Positions 18,158 through 27,027 are shown, counted from the stretch's first letter. The stretch is DNA of 64,000 bases from Aphodosoma sp051870875 (GCA_051870875.1 JBJECG010000064.1:1-64000), one strand, 5' to 3'. The notes: generated by a model not told the origin, from the sequence alone. Program-made: numbers and translations.

Positions 18158-18913
18158 TTGAAAATCAAAAATATATTGGTTTCTCAGCCACATCCTGAAA
18201 ATGGAAAATCACCATATTTGGATATAGCGGAAAAACATAATGTCAAAGTGGTTTTCCGTCCTTTTATAAAGGTTGATCCGATATTGTCCAAAGAGTTTCG
18301 TACACAAAAAGTCAACATTGCCGGGCATACTGCCATCGTTTTTACTTCACGTGTGGGTATTGACCATTTTTTCCGTCTGGCAAAAGAGCTTAGAGTGCCG
18401 ATAACCGATGATTTGCGGTATTTCTGTATTTCCGAAGCGGTGGCACTTTATCTGCAAAAATATATCAATTACCGCAAGCGCAAAGTGTTTTATGGCGCGA
18501 CAAGCAAGTTGGCCGATCTTTTTGCGGTTATGGGCAAACACCCGAAAGAGGATTTTCTTGTGGTACTTCCCGACAATGACAACGATGACGTGATGGATAT
18601 GATACGTCAGAACGAAAAGTTGCATTGCGATGTAGCGTTGATGTACCGTACTGTCAGCAACGATTTCGGACCGGACGAACAGTTCAATTATGACATGATT
18701 CTTTTTTTCAGCCCCCAAGGTATAGCGGCGTTGAAGAAAAACTTTCCTGAATTCAGCCAAGGTGAGATAGTGATAGGTACTCTTGGTACTGCCACGGCTC
18801 AGGCTGCCACAGAGGCAGGACTGCGTGTCGACATCCCCGTTCCGTCACCGCAATATACATCTATGTCGGTGGCAGTGGATGCCTACATTAAGGAAAACCA
18901 CAAACGCCGCTGA
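18158..18913 (+). CDS. hemD: Uroporphyrinogen-III synthase
   Basis: Cyclises hydroxymethylbilane to uroporphyrinogen III, the branch point to haem, sirohaem and cobamides. The 251-residue protein has the weakly conserved two-lobed HemD form, with an N-terminal LVSQPHPENGKSPYLDIAEKHN, a TAIVFTSRVGIDHFF segment and DMILFFSPQGIAALKKNFPEF. Translation appears to begin with TTG at 18158: the sequence from that codon (MKIKNILVSQP) matches the beginning of Bacteroidales homologues and no ATG is nearby. Confidence 0.88.
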   Translation: MKIKNILVSQPHPENGKSPYLDIAEKHNVKVVFRPFIKVDPILSKEFRTQKVNIAGHTAIVFTSRVGIDHFFRLAKELRVPITDDLRYFCISEAVALYLQKYINYRKRKVFYGATSKLADLFAVMGKHPKEDFLVVLPDNDNDDVMDMIRQNEKLHCDVALMYRTVSNDFGPDEQFNYDMILFFSPQGIAALKKNFPEFSQGEIVIGTLGTATAQAATEAGLRVDIPVPSPQYTSMSVAVDAYIKENHKRR

Positions 18914-18960
18914 TAATATTGCGTGGCGGCATCCTATGTAAAATTACAGAATATATAGAA

Positions 18961-19004
18961 AAACCGGTTTCTTGTTTTTATATTGACAGGAAACCGGTTT
19001 TTTT
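18961..19004. terminator. Shared terminator between convergent hemD and tal
   Basis: An 11-bp perfect stem (AAACCGGTTTC with GAAACCGGTTT) with an 18-base loop. T residues follow on the plus strand and A residues precede it, so it could act in both directions. Confidence 0.85.
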
Positions 19005-19021
19005 GTATTTAAGGTTTGGTG

Positions 19022-19678
19022 TTATTTCATTTTGGCGGCATCGGCTACGAAAGTGGCCAGGCCTTTGTCGGTCAGGGGGTGGTTGAGCAGTCCCAGGATG
19101 GCGGGCAGGGGACAGGTGGCTACGTCTGCTCCGGCTTCGAGACATTTTATGATGTGGTTGGTGTGGCGGATGGATGCTGCCAGTACTTGGGTTTTGTAGC
19201 CGTATGTGCGGAATGTGCGGACTATTTGGGCTACAAGGGTTACGCCGTCTTCGGATATATCATCAAGACGGCCTACAAACGGACTTACATAAGTGGCTCC
19301 GGCTTTGGCTGCCAAAAGGGCTTGGCCTACGGAAAAGACCAGCGTACAATTGGTGGCAATACCTTTTTCCGAAAAATATTTTACGGCACGGATGCCGTCT
19401 TTGGTGCATGGCAGTTTGACGGTGATGATGGGGTTGATGGCTGCGAGGCGTTCACCTTCACGGATCATGCCTTCATAGTCAGTGGCAAAAACTTCGGCAC
19501 TCACGCTGCCGGTCTTTACTATGCCGCAAATGGTGGCATAGTGGTTCATGATGGCTTCTTCGCCCTTTATGTTCTCCTTTGCCATTAGCGACGGGTTGGT
19601 GGTTACGCCATCGAGTATGCCGAGGGCATTGGCTTCGCGGATTTGTTCCAGATTGGCTGTGTCGATAAAGAATTTCAT
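19022..19678 (-). CDS. tal: Transaldolase / fructose-6-phosphate aldolase (small TalC-type)
   Basis: Class I aldolase of the non-oxidative pentose phosphate pathway, moving a dihydroxyacetone unit between sugar phosphates. It has the short 218-residue form. The start FIDTANLEQIREA, the TTNPSLMAKE block and the Schiff-base lysine in NPIITVKLPCT (Lys88) are conserved, as are NCTLVFSVGQALLAAKAGATYVSPFVGRLDD and the ASIRHTNHI segment. True transaldolase and FSA activity cannot be separated by sequence alone. It is transcribed alone from the promoter at 19773-19780. Confidence 0.93.
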   Translation of the reverse strand: MKFFIDTANLEQIREANALGILDGVTTNPSLMAKENIKGEEAIMNHYATICGIVKTGSVSAEVFATDYEGMIREGERLAAINPIITVKLPCTKDGIRAVKYFSEKGIATNCTLVFSVGQALLAAKAGATYVSPFVGRLDDISEDGVTLVAQIVRTFRTYGYKTQVLAASIRHTNHIIKCLEAGADVATCPLPAILGLLNHPLTDKGLATFVADAAKMK

Positions 19679-19772
19679 AGAAATGACAGTTAAATGTATT
19701 TGTGAATGCTATTTGATTACTGCTGTTGCAGTTAGCTGTAGCGTTTTGTGCGGCTAACCAAATAAGCGGTTG

Positions 19773-19780
19773 CAAATTTA
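19773..19780 (-). promoter_or_regulatory. -7 promoter element for tal
   Basis: Read on the minus strand it is TAAATTTG followed by CA, about 95 bases upstream of the tal ATG. Confidence 0.5.
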
Positions 19781-19842
19781 GCGAAAATCTTCGGAACTGA
19801 CTAATAAAAGGATGGTTCTGTTTTTACAAGAACGGCAGTAAG

Positions 19843-20221
19843 GTGAAGATTTTTACTGGTTTCATTATTGGTATGATTGTTGGTCTGGTAATAAGTCAGT
19901 TATGTTTATTGAAGATAAACGTCACGGAAGATAGGATTGGATGTCGGCGGCAATTCGTTGATGTCCAATTTATTTGTCAGTTTTACCGGGGTATTCTTGT
20001 ATTTCGCCACTTTGGCGGAAGTGCCTACTGTCCAAAGTTTGCTGGCTTCGGGAGTTGGCAAAAGTCCGGCTTTGGCTTTGCTGTTGGCATATCCGTCATT
20101 GTCCTTGCCGAACATGCTGGTTATCCTTGGCTTGTGTGGTAACAAAGGGAACAGCCGTTTACGTGGCTCTTGTCATAATCATGGCAATGGTTCCTGGATT
20201 TGTATTCGGATCATTTTGCTG
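19843..20221 (+). pseudogene. Frameshifted, truncated permease remnant (YraQ/ArsP, DUF318 type)
   Basis: Three reading frames in succession give parts of one membrane protein. The first frame begins at 19843 (FIIGMIVGLVI). The next, from about 19935, reads LDVGGNSLMSNLFVSF, GVFLYFATLAEVPTVQSLL and LSLPNMLVI. The third, from about 20140 to the TGA at 20219-20221, reads TAVYVALVIIMAMVPGFVFG. Together they match the C-terminal half of DUF318 permeases. The N-terminal half is absent because tal lies just upstream on the other strand. At least two frameshifts make a working product very unlikely. Sequencing error could explain one shift but not the missing half. Confidence 0.72.
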
Positions 20222-20347
20222 AATAACACATTGTTGCGGCAATATCACCAAACCATGATATAAATGTGGCGGAGTATTCGAACTTCGCCGTAACCGGCAA
20301 TCTTTTGGATGGCGGATTGGTATGAGTAATGCTTGTTTTGAAATTTA

Positions 20348-20379
20348 TTTGGGTTGTATTGATAATTTGTGTATTTTTG
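20348..20379 (+). promoter_or_regulatory. Complete Bacteroidota promoter for the PNGase F-like lipoprotein
   Basis: TTTG (20348-20351), 20-base spacer, TATTTTTG (20372-20379) followed by C. The start codon is 35 bases further on. Confidence 0.7.
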
Positions 20380-20414
20380 CTACGCTAATTTAATTACTAT
20401 ATAATCTGACATCT

Positions 20415-21527
20415 ATGCAAAGATTTTGTTATTTATCTGTTTTAGCCGTTTGTCTGGCACTGGTTTTAGGCAGTTGCGAACCTGAATCTCCCGAAGAAAA
20501 GGAAATTTGTAAGGTAACCGGAGATGTCCGTCCTGCGTGGTATGACGAACACCCAGAAGCCGGTACAACAGCTGCGTTTTCCGTGAAAACCGATGCTATC
20601 CGTCTTCATTTTTACGGATGGAGCTTGGAAGAGGATTCATTGGTCAAAGTGACTTTCCCGGAAAAAACCGACGGTTACCGCCGGGCTATACTGACTTATC
20701 GTATGGGCGGATGGAACCAAGGTCCTGCCGACTGGGATATGACTACCCAGATTTGCTTCAAAAGCAACCGTACTGGTGAGATAATGGAACTTCAGCGAGC
20801 CTTTACACCGTATGGCGGTTCTTTCGGTCCTGACTGGAGCAAGACCTACTATATGGACATGACAGAGTTTCTGCCGGATTTGACAGGTGAAACCGAGTTT
20901 TATATCTATTATTGCGGTTGGGATGCCACTGATAAAAAAGCCCATACGGTCACTCTTACGTTCGATTTTTATGAAGGTGTGCCGGAGAAGCGGACCATTT
21001 TTCATGAGACTGTCTATTCATCGCGTGCTACAGGTACTACAGGCTATCGTTCGTGGTGTTATGGAGTGGAAGGATACGACATTGAGGATGAAGCCCGTTT
21101 CGGTCTGCGTAATCTGGAACTGCCGTCCGATGTCAAATCGCTTATGATGCGTGTGGCGATCAGCGGTCATGGCCATGACCAAGGGAAATTTCCGGACAGG
21201 AAAGGTTACCGCACCCGTAATGCCGCCGAATTTGACGAGAATTTCTACCAAATAATCATCAATGGCAAAAACAAGGCTACCGGACATATATTTTGGGACA
21301 ATAGTACTACGTATCCGCAAGCCGGTACTTATAAGTACAATCGTGCCAATTGGGGCCCCGGTCTTCCGCTCAACACCCAGTGGTGGACTATTGAAAATCT
21401 TCCTGAAGACGGCAAGCTGTCCATTGATTTTGATCTGGACCGTTTCATTTCAAAAAATACCGAACCTAATGCCGATGGTGTAGCCCAGTATATCGTTTGG
21501 GTCGACATTTTCGGTTACGACAAATAA
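20415..21527 (+). CDS. PNGase F-like lipoprotein (peptide-N-glycosidase family)
   Basis: Likely surface or periplasmic lipoprotein of 370 residues; the signal peptide ends at LGSC (Cys20). The C-terminal half has the motif order of the PNGase F C-terminal domain: RVAISGHGHDQGKFPDR, CxEF-like NAAEFDENFYQIIING, a Trp-Asp-Asn turn, then AGTYKYNRANWGPG. The first half is beta-rich with aromatic repeats, compatible with the PNGase F N-terminal jelly roll. The family cuts N-linked glycans from Asn of glycoproteins, so a role in host glycoprotein use is plausible. I cannot place the catalytic Asp/Glu set with certainty, so activity is inferred. It has its own promoter. Confidence 0.68.
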   Translation: MQRFCYLSVLAVCLALVLGSCEPESPEEKEICKVTGDVRPAWYDEHPEAGTTAAFSVKTDAIRLHFYGWSLEEDSLVKVTFPEKTDGYRRAILTYRMGGWNQGPADWDMTTQICFKSNRTGEIMELQRAFTPYGGSFGPDWSKTYYMDMTEFLPDLTGETEFYIYYCGWDATDKKAHTVTLTFDFYEGVPEKRTIFHETVYSSRATGTTGYRSWCYGVEGYDIEDEARFGLRNLELPSDVKSLMMRVAISGHGHDQGKFPDRKGYRTRNAAEFDENFYQIIINGKNKATGHIFWDNSTTYPQAGTYKYNRANWGPGLPLNTQWWTIENLPEDGKLSIDFDLDRFISKNTEPNADGVAQYIVWVDIFGYDK

Positions 21528-21590
21528 AACCACAAAGTATCGGCAACATGCAGCGAAAGGCAGCGTACCGGGAAAAACGGCCGTTGTCTT

Positions 21591-22394
21591 TCACTGCTTT
21601 TTTGTATGTTTTTTATCGGAATATTGTATCACTTTGAATCCTCTGGCGGAGAGGCGGCGGTATATGCTGCCTTTTTGGACATGGATGATGAATGCCGGGA
21701 GCTCTGTTTTGAGAAGTGACAGCAGACGGGCGGATTTTTCCTGAACGTCGGGATACGTGCGGTTGATGGCATCAATTTTTTTGACCAGAGGTTTGCCGAG
21801 TTTCGGGTCTGCCTTCAAAATGGCGTTGTTTGTCGAACGGATGATGTTATCCATGCTTTGCACGCCGTCCAGGTCGCGGTTGTCAGGAGTGTAGTCGCCT
21901 ATAAGGTGTATGTTGTATGCCATAGTCACGAAAAACCGTGCGTAACTGGCATCGCGTCCGCCATGGGCAAAGCCGAAAAGTTCTTCTGTCCTGCGGTTCA
22001 TCAAGGCGTTGCGGCGTTTCTGCTCCGCTTTCAGTTCTGACTTGAATATGCGGATGTTCGATTCCGCATTCAGATCCTGTGTCTCGCAGTACGCGCGCAC
22101 TTTTTCTTCCAGTTGGCCGTTCCATGGTTCGGCATCGTATCCCCAGTGAAACAGCAGCCGGTGTTTGCAGGTGAATCCCGGATGTTTTTCTTTCAGACCG
22201 CTGTAAAACGGCTCGTGCCTGTCGATCATATCTGAACTGATGAATTTCATCCAGTTTCTCAGCTCCGTATCAGGTTCAAATCCGAATACCTCCATCATAT
22301 CGGATACATGCTCCTGCCATGAAGAGTGTGCATAAATACTGGCATTCATCGTGACAATGGCAAAAGCCAGTATCAGCAATGTCTTGTGTACCAT
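21591..22394 (-). CDS. Secreted protein of unknown function at the end of the rfb operon
   Basis: I do not recognise this gene with confidence. The ATG at 22394 opens a good signal peptide (VHKTLLILAFAIVTMNASIYA), giving 267 residues. After the signal, SSWQEHV, FHWGYDAEPWN, and MAYNIHLIGDYTPDNRDLDG are the notable segments. The last, with a nearby FAHGG, faintly recalls the His/Asp zinc ligands of S1/P1 nuclease or phospholipase C folds, but spacing and other ligands do not convince me. The remainder is charged and helical (KSELKAEQKRRNALMNRR). It starts 56 bases after rfbB and is probably in the same transcript. Confidence 0.6.
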   Translation of the reverse strand: MVHKTLLILAFAIVTMNASIYAHSSWQEHVSDMMEVFGFEPDTELRNWMKFISSDMIDRHEPFYSGLKEKHPGFTCKHRLLFHWGYDAEPWNGQLEEKVRAYCETQDLNAESNIRIFKSELKAEQKRRNALMNRRTEELFGFAHGGRDASYARFFVTMAYNIHLIGDYTPDNRDLDGVQSMDNIIRSTNNAILKADPKLGKPLVKKIDAINRTYPDVQEKSARLLSLLKTELPAFIIHVQKGSIYRRLSARGFKVIQYSDKKHTKKQ

Positions 22395-22450
22395 AGGACA
22401 GAGGTATCTCAGCAATGTCATGGGATATCGTATGCCATCATTTACGGCTG

Positions 22451-23590
22451 TCATCGTTGTCTGTACATCTCTTCGTAGTATTTTTCGTATTCTCCGGAAG
22501 TAATGTTTTCCAGCCATTCCTGGTTGTCGAGATACCATCGGACTGTTCTTTCTATACCTTCTTCGAATTGAAGGCTTGGCTCCCAACCCAATTCCGTCTG
22601 TAGTTTTGTAGAGTCTATGGCATAGCGGGCATCGTGTCCGGGGCGGTCAGTCACGTAAGTGATCAGATTCAGATCTTCTCCTTCTGCACGTCCCAGCAGA
22701 CGGTCAACGGTCTTAATCACAACTTTGATGATATCTATATTTTTCCATTCGTTGAAACCGCCGATATTGTAGGTTTCTGCTATCTTGCCGTTATGGAAGA
22801 TAGTGTCGATGGCCCGGGCGTGGTCTTCGACAAAAAGCCAGTCGCGCACATTCTCGCCTTTACCATATACAGGGAGCGGTTTACGATGACGTATATTATT
22901 TATGAAGAGAGGTATAAGCTTTTCCGGAAATTGATAGGGACCGTAATTATTCGAACAATTTGTCACTATCGTCGGCATTCCGTAAGTATCATGGTAAGCT
23001 CTCACAAAATGATCGCTTGAAGCCTTGCTTGCCGAATAGGGCGAATGAGGATTGTATTTGTTCGTTTCGTAAAAGAAGTCATCACCATACGCCAGATGGT
23101 GTTCCGCAGAAGAGGCCGTGGTTGAGAACGGAGGTTTTGTCCCTTTTGGACGGTTCATCTCCAGAGCTCCATACACTTCATCGGTAGAAATGTGATAGAA
23201 GCGTTTTCCTTCATATTTTTCAGGCAAGGACTCCCAATATAATTTTGCAGCCTGCAAAAGGGCAAGAGTCCCCATCACGTTGGTACGGGCGAATGTGAAA
23301 GGGTCTTTTATACTTCTGTCGACATGGCTTTCGGCTGCCAGATGGATGATGCCGTCGATGCGTTCATCATACATCAGTTTGAGGAAAGCATCGAAGTCGC
23401 AGATATCCATCCTGACGAACTTGTAGTTGGGTTTCCCTTCGATATCCCTGAGGTTGGCAAGGTTTCCGGCATAGGTTAGTTTGTCGAGATTGATGATGTT
23501 GTATCCGGGATATTTGTTCACGAAGAGCCGTACTACGTGGCTGCCGATAAATCCGGCACCGCCTGTTATTACGATATTTCTTGATGCCAT
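22451..23590 (-). CDS. rfbB: dTDP-glucose 4,6-dehydratase
   Basis: Second step of dTDP-L-rhamnose synthesis: oxidises and dehydrates dTDP-glucose to the 4-keto-6-deoxy sugar. It is an extended short-chain dehydrogenase with the NAD-binding GGAGFIGSH (residues 10-18), the active-site Thr136-Asp137-Glu138 in STDEVYG, and the Tyr185-x3-Lys189 pair. The ATG at 23590 is used because it lies one base from the rfbD stop; codons upstream overlap rfbD. Length 379 is slightly above the usual 350-360. Confidence 0.96.
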   Translation of the reverse strand: MASRNIVITGGAGFIGSHVVRLFVNKYPGYNIINLDKLTYAGNLANLRDIEGKPNYKFVRMDICDFDAFLKLMYDERIDGIIHLAAESHVDRSIKDPFTFARTNVMGTLALLQAAKLYWESLPEKYEGKRFYHISTDEVYGALEMNRPKGTKPPFSTTASSAEHHLAYGDDFFYETNKYNPHSPYSASKASSDHFVRAYHDTYGMPTIVTNCSNNYGPYQFPEKLIPLFINNIRHRKPLPVYGKGENVRDWLFVEDHARAIDTIFHNGKIAETYNIGGFNEWKNIDIIKVVIKTVDRLLGRAEGEDLNLITYVTDRPGHDARYAIDSTKLQTELGWEPSLQFEEGIERTVRWYLDNQEWLENITSGEYEKYYEEMYRQR

Positions 23591-23591
23591 G

Positions 23592-24503
23592 TTATTTTTC
23601 GTTTTTGATGTTGGCGACACATTTTTTCAGGGATTCGGTCCAGTACGGGATACGGATGCCGAATGTAGCCTTGATTTTGGTTTTGTCGAGAACCGAATAC
23701 GATGGACGTGTGACGGGACTCGGAAACTCGTTGCTGTGGCAGGGCTGTATGTCACATGCCGTATTTCCGGCGTACTCGGCTGTCATTTTCGAAAAGTCAA
23801 ACCAGGAACACACTCCCTCGTCGGAGTAGTGGTAGATACCGGCCTTGCTGTAACTGTCTGCTTTTTGCTCCATGTTGTAATCGGCAAGTACCTGTTTTAT
23901 GGCATTTGCCAGATCAAGAGCATAGGTTGGTGTGCCGCATTGGTCGAACACCACTTTCAGCTGAGGTCTGGTAGCTGTAAGATTCATCATGGTCTTGCAG
24001 AAGTTTCTGCCGAACTCGCTGTAAAGCCATGCCGTCCGTATAATCACATGCTTGCATCCTGTGGCGGCTATCTTTTGTTCTCCATGCAGTTTGGTCAGGC
24101 CATATACACCTGTAGGGGTTCCTTGCTGGTCTTCCTTGCAAGGAACGTTATAGGGCTCTTGTCCGAAAACATAGTCTGTGGAAATATGCACTAACAGGCC
24201 GTTCGCCTCTTTTATCGCCCGGGCAAGGTTTTCCGGCGCTTCCGCGTTGAGCTTTTCCGCCAGTACCTCATTGTTTTCCGCCGCTTCCACATTGGTATAG
24301 GCGGCGCAATTGACTATGACATCTACAGACTTGTCGGTTACCATTTCCCGCACAGCCTGCAAATTTGTTATATCCAGGAATATGGTTTCTGCTCCCTCTG
24401 TCCGGTTGATATCCGTAAAGAAATAGTTGTCGCCGCTTTCCCTGGCAATGATACGCATCTCGTTTCCCAACTGTCCGTTGGCTCCTGTAACCAGTATGTT
24501 CAT
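23592..24503 (-). CDS. rfbD: dTDP-4-dehydrorhamnose reductase
   Basis: Final step to dTDP-L-rhamnose, reducing the 4-keto group with NAD(P)H. It has the Rossmann motif TGANGQLGNE near the N-terminus, the STDYVFG segment and the YGLTKLHGE catalytic Tyr-x3-Lys. The ATG at 24503 is one base after the rfbC stop; an in-frame TTG at 24512 overlaps rfbC. Length is 303 residues. Confidence 0.96.
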   Translation of the reverse strand: MNILVTGANGQLGNEMRIIARESGDNYFFTDINRTEGAETIFLDITNLQAVREMVTDKSVDVIVNCAAYTNVEAAENNEVLAEKLNAEAPENLARAIKEANGLLVHISTDYVFGQEPYNVPCKEDQQGTPTGVYGLTKLHGEQKIAATGCKHVIIRTAWLYSEFGRNFCKTMMNLTATRPQLKVVFDQCGTPTYALDLANAIKQVLADYNMEQKADSYSKAGIYHYSDEGVCSWFDFSKMTAEYAGNTACDIQPCHSNEFPSPVTRPSYSVLDKTKIKATFGIRIPYWTESLKKCVANIKNEK

Positions 24504-24504
24504 C

Positions 24505-25086
24505 TTATTCAAATTCCGGATATAGATTTACATGATAGTCGAAAGGGGAATCGAAATCCTTAAGGCGTGCATGTCTGGTGTCTTTTTCGGACAGAACTGC
24601 GCTTGGTGTGGGGACTTGCCAGTCAATGCCCAGACTATCGTCATTGATGCTGATGCCGCCATCGGCTTCGGGAGCATAGAAATTGTCGCACTTGTACTGA
24701 AAAACGGCTGTTTCGCTCAACACGGCAAAACCGTGTGCAAAGCCGCGTGGCACGAAAAACTGGCGGTGGTTGTCTTCTGTCAGTTCGACAGTCACATGGT
24801 GTCCGTATGTGGGGCTGCCTTTGCGGATGTCGACGGCCACATCGAGTACCCGGCCTCTGACGCAGCGTACGAGCTTGCTCTGTGCGAACGGCGGGCGTTG
24901 GAAATGCAATCCGCGCATGACACCATAGGATGACATGCTTTCGTTGTCCTGCACGAAATTGATTTTCCGTACTTTGGCTTCAAACTCCCGTTGCGAAAAA
25001 CTTTCAAAGAAATATCCTCGTGTATCGTTGAAAATACGGGGTTCGATGATGACCACGCCTTCTATGTCTGTTTTTATTACTTCCAT
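24505..25086 (-). CDS. rfbC: dTDP-4-dehydrorhamnose 3,5-epimerase
   Basis: Epimerises C3 and C5 of dTDP-4-keto-6-deoxyglucose. It is a cupin of 193 residues with RGYFFESFSQREF near the start, the catalytic His61 in MRGLHFQ, the REG-like QFFVPRGFAHGF turn and the YKCDNFYAPEADGG loop containing the active-site Tyr. The start at 25086 (MEVIKTDIEG) matches the family; longer upstream reading overlaps rfbA and is not real. It lies 8 bases from the rfbA stop. Confidence 0.96.
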   Translation of the reverse strand: MEVIKTDIEGVVIIEPRIFNDTRGYFFESFSQREFEAKVRKINFVQDNESMSSYGVMRGLHFQRPPFAQSKLVRCVRGRVLDVAVDIRKGSPTYGHHVTVELTEDNHRQFFVPRGFAHGFAVLSETAVFQYKCDNFYAPEADGGISINDDSLGIDWQVPTPSAVLSEKDTRHARLKDFDSPFDYHVNLYPEFE

Positions 25087-25094
25087 TACATTGG

Positions 25095-25994
25095 CTATAA
25101 GTGTTGTTTTTCTGGTTTGTCCATTTCGTCTGCTACTTTCAGCAGGTAGCGGCCGTATTGGTTTTTCAGCATCGGTTGTGCCAGTTGACGCAGTTTGCCG
25201 GCTGTGATCCAGCCTTGCCGGTATGCTATGCCTTCGAGGCATGCTATTTTCAGACCCTGGCGTTTTTCGATGACTTCGATGAATATCGATGCTTCGGCCA
25301 GTGAGTCGTGAGTGCCGGTGTCGAGCCATGCGAATCCGCGGCCGAGTGTCTGCACTTTCAGTTCGCCTTGTGACAGGAATTCCTGGTTTACAGTGGTTAT
25401 TTCCAGCTCGCCTCGGGCCGACGGCTTGATGTGCTTGGCTGTATCCACTACTTTGTTGGGGTAGAAATACAGGCCTACCACAGCGTAGTTGGATTTCGGG
25501 TGCTGCGGTTTCTCTTCGATGGAGAGGCAGTTCCCTGTTTCATCAAATTCGGCTACTCCGTAGCGTTCTGGGTCTTCGACCCAATAGCCGAATACGGTGG
25601 CTTTCCCTTTTCCGGCATCGGCAACCGCATTTTTCAGCATGGCTGAAAACCCCTGTCCGTAGAATATGTTGTCGCCCAGGACGAGGCAGACTGTGTCATT
25701 GCCGATGAATTTTTCGCCGATTATGAAAGCCTGTGCCAGTCCGTCGGGTGATGGTTGTTCGGCATATTCGAATCGGACACCGTAGTCTGATCCGTCGCCC
25801 AGGAGGCGTTTGAATCCTGGCAGGTCATAGGGAGTGGATATGATGAGTATGTCGCGGATACCGGCCAGCATAAGCACAGATATAGGGTAGTAGATCATCG
25901 GTTTGTCGTATATCGGTAGCAGCTGTTTGCTCACTCCTTTGGTGATAGGGTAGAGGCGTGTGCCTGATCCGCCTGCTAAAACGATTCCTTTCAT
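25095..25994 (-). CDS. rfbA: Glucose-1-phosphate thymidylyltransferase
   Basis: First step of dTDP-rhamnose synthesis: joins dTTP and glucose-1-phosphate. The nucleotide-binding motif GGSGTRLYPIT (residues 8-18) is followed by SKQLLPIYDKPMIYYP, and later LGDNIFYGQGF, EEKPQHPKSNYAVVGLYFYP and WLDTGTHDSL. Length is 299 residues. The ATG overlaps the stop of the upstream phosphatase gene by four bases (ATGA), which ties the two translationally. Confidence 0.97.
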   Translation of the reverse strand: MKGIVLAGGSGTRLYPITKGVSKQLLPIYDKPMIYYPISVLMLAGIRDILIISTPYDLPGFKRLLGDGSDYGVRFEYAEQPSPDGLAQAFIIGEKFIGNDTVCLVLGDNIFYGQGFSAMLKNAVADAGKGKATVFGYWVEDPERYGVAEFDETGNCLSIEEKPQHPKSNYAVVGLYFYPNKVVDTAKHIKPSARGELEITTVNQEFLSQGELKVQTLGRGFAWLDTGTHDSLAEASIFIEVIEKRQGLKIACLEGIAYRQGWITAGKLRQLAQPMLKNQYGRYLLKVADEMDKPEKQHL

Positions 25995-26713
25995 AGTCCT
26001 TTGGATTTGGTGATGTTGGAGATTATCAGGTCTGGGATTTTTGCATTCAGTTTCATGTCTTTTGTTTCCTTCAGGAGCATGAGGCGGTGAATGTCTGTTC
26101 CCGCCATATCGTACATGCCTTCTCTGAGAAGCCTCTCCGATTTCTTTTTGGCATCGGTACCGTAGACGCCGAATAGGGCGAACAGATCGAGTTGGAAACG
26201 TACTTGTGATTTTTTCAACTGCCGGTAGTCTTGCCTGTCCATATAGACATAACGCTCGGGGTGTGCCAGGACAGGGTAGTACCCGGCTGACTTTATGCCT
26301 GCCAATGTTTTGCGGAAACCCATCGGCGGATTGAAATACGATGTTTCTACCAGCAGTTGGTTGCCGTCGGGACCCAGTGTCAGAACATCGCCGGCCATGA
26401 GCCGTTCCTCAAACAGCGGGTCGAGCATATATTCGGCTGCAAGATGCAGTTTTACAGGCCCTGAGTAGGCTTTCTGCAACTCTTCAAAACGTTGTTTCAG
26501 ACGGGCGGTAGAGTTTGGTATGTCTGACATTACATGTGGTGTAAGCCAGACGCATCCTATGCCCAGTTGTTCGTAAAGGTTCAATATTGACAGTGATTCG
26601 TCGATATTTTTCACACCATCGTCAACTCCGGGCAGTATATGGGAATGCCAGTCGGTGAATCCGCCGAATACACCGCTTCGTTCCAATGTCGTATATTTGT
26701 CGAACGGCCACAT
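25991..26713 (-). CDS. CpsB/YwqE-type PHP-domain tyrosine phosphatase
   Basis: Manganese-dependent protein-tyrosine phosphatase of the PHP fold. In relatives it dephosphorylates the tyrosine kinase that controls capsule or exopolysaccharide chain length. The metal site DWHSHILPGVDDG (residues 21-33) is complete, and LTPHVMSDIPN, VLAHPERYVYM and MAGTDIHR supply the remaining ligands. Length is 240 residues. It is the first gene of a minus-strand operon with rfbA, rfbC, rfbD and rfbB, which supports a link to surface polysaccharide. The partner kinase is not in the window. Confidence 0.9.
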   Translation of the reverse strand: MWPFDKYTTLERSGVFGGFTDWHSHILPGVDDGVKNIDESLSILNLYEQLGIGCVWLTPHVMSDIPNSTARLKQRFEELQKAYSGPVKLHLAAEYMLDPLFEERLMAGDVLTLGPDGNQLLVETSYFNPPMGFRKTLAGIKSAGYYPVLAHPERYVYMDRQDYRQLKKSQVRFQLDLFALFGVYGTDAKKKSERLLREGMYDMAGTDIHRLMLLKETKDMKLNAKIPDLIISNITKSKGL

Positions 26714-26783
26714 TGCGACACAATAGTTGTTATGGTTATTGCATATACAGGCTTGAAAAGCTACAAGCCAAGCATATATTCTG

Positions 26784-26791
26784 CAAAAGTA
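26784..26791 (-). promoter_or_regulatory. -7 promoter element for the phosphatase-rfb operon
   Basis: Reads TACTTTTG followed by CA on the minus strand, about 70 bases upstream of the first ATG. The rest of the 340-base divergent gap (26714-27055) holds the ccs promoter and nothing else I can identify. Confidence 0.5.
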
Positions 26792-27027
26792 GCCATTTTC
26801 CGTGTATTATCAAAATATATTGAAATGGCATTGTGAAACCAGGCAGTTGACTTGCCTGTATTTTCCGCAGATATCCGGCAAAAATACGTTGGCGATAAGT
26901 TTTATCAAAGCCGTTTTTCCGCGTGGTGGTCTGCTTGTCATTTATCTTGGGGAGATGTTTATGTACAATATCGGAACCAGTATAAATAAATTAGGCTCGG
27001 GCATGCTGTTATACCGTGCATTTGTAG

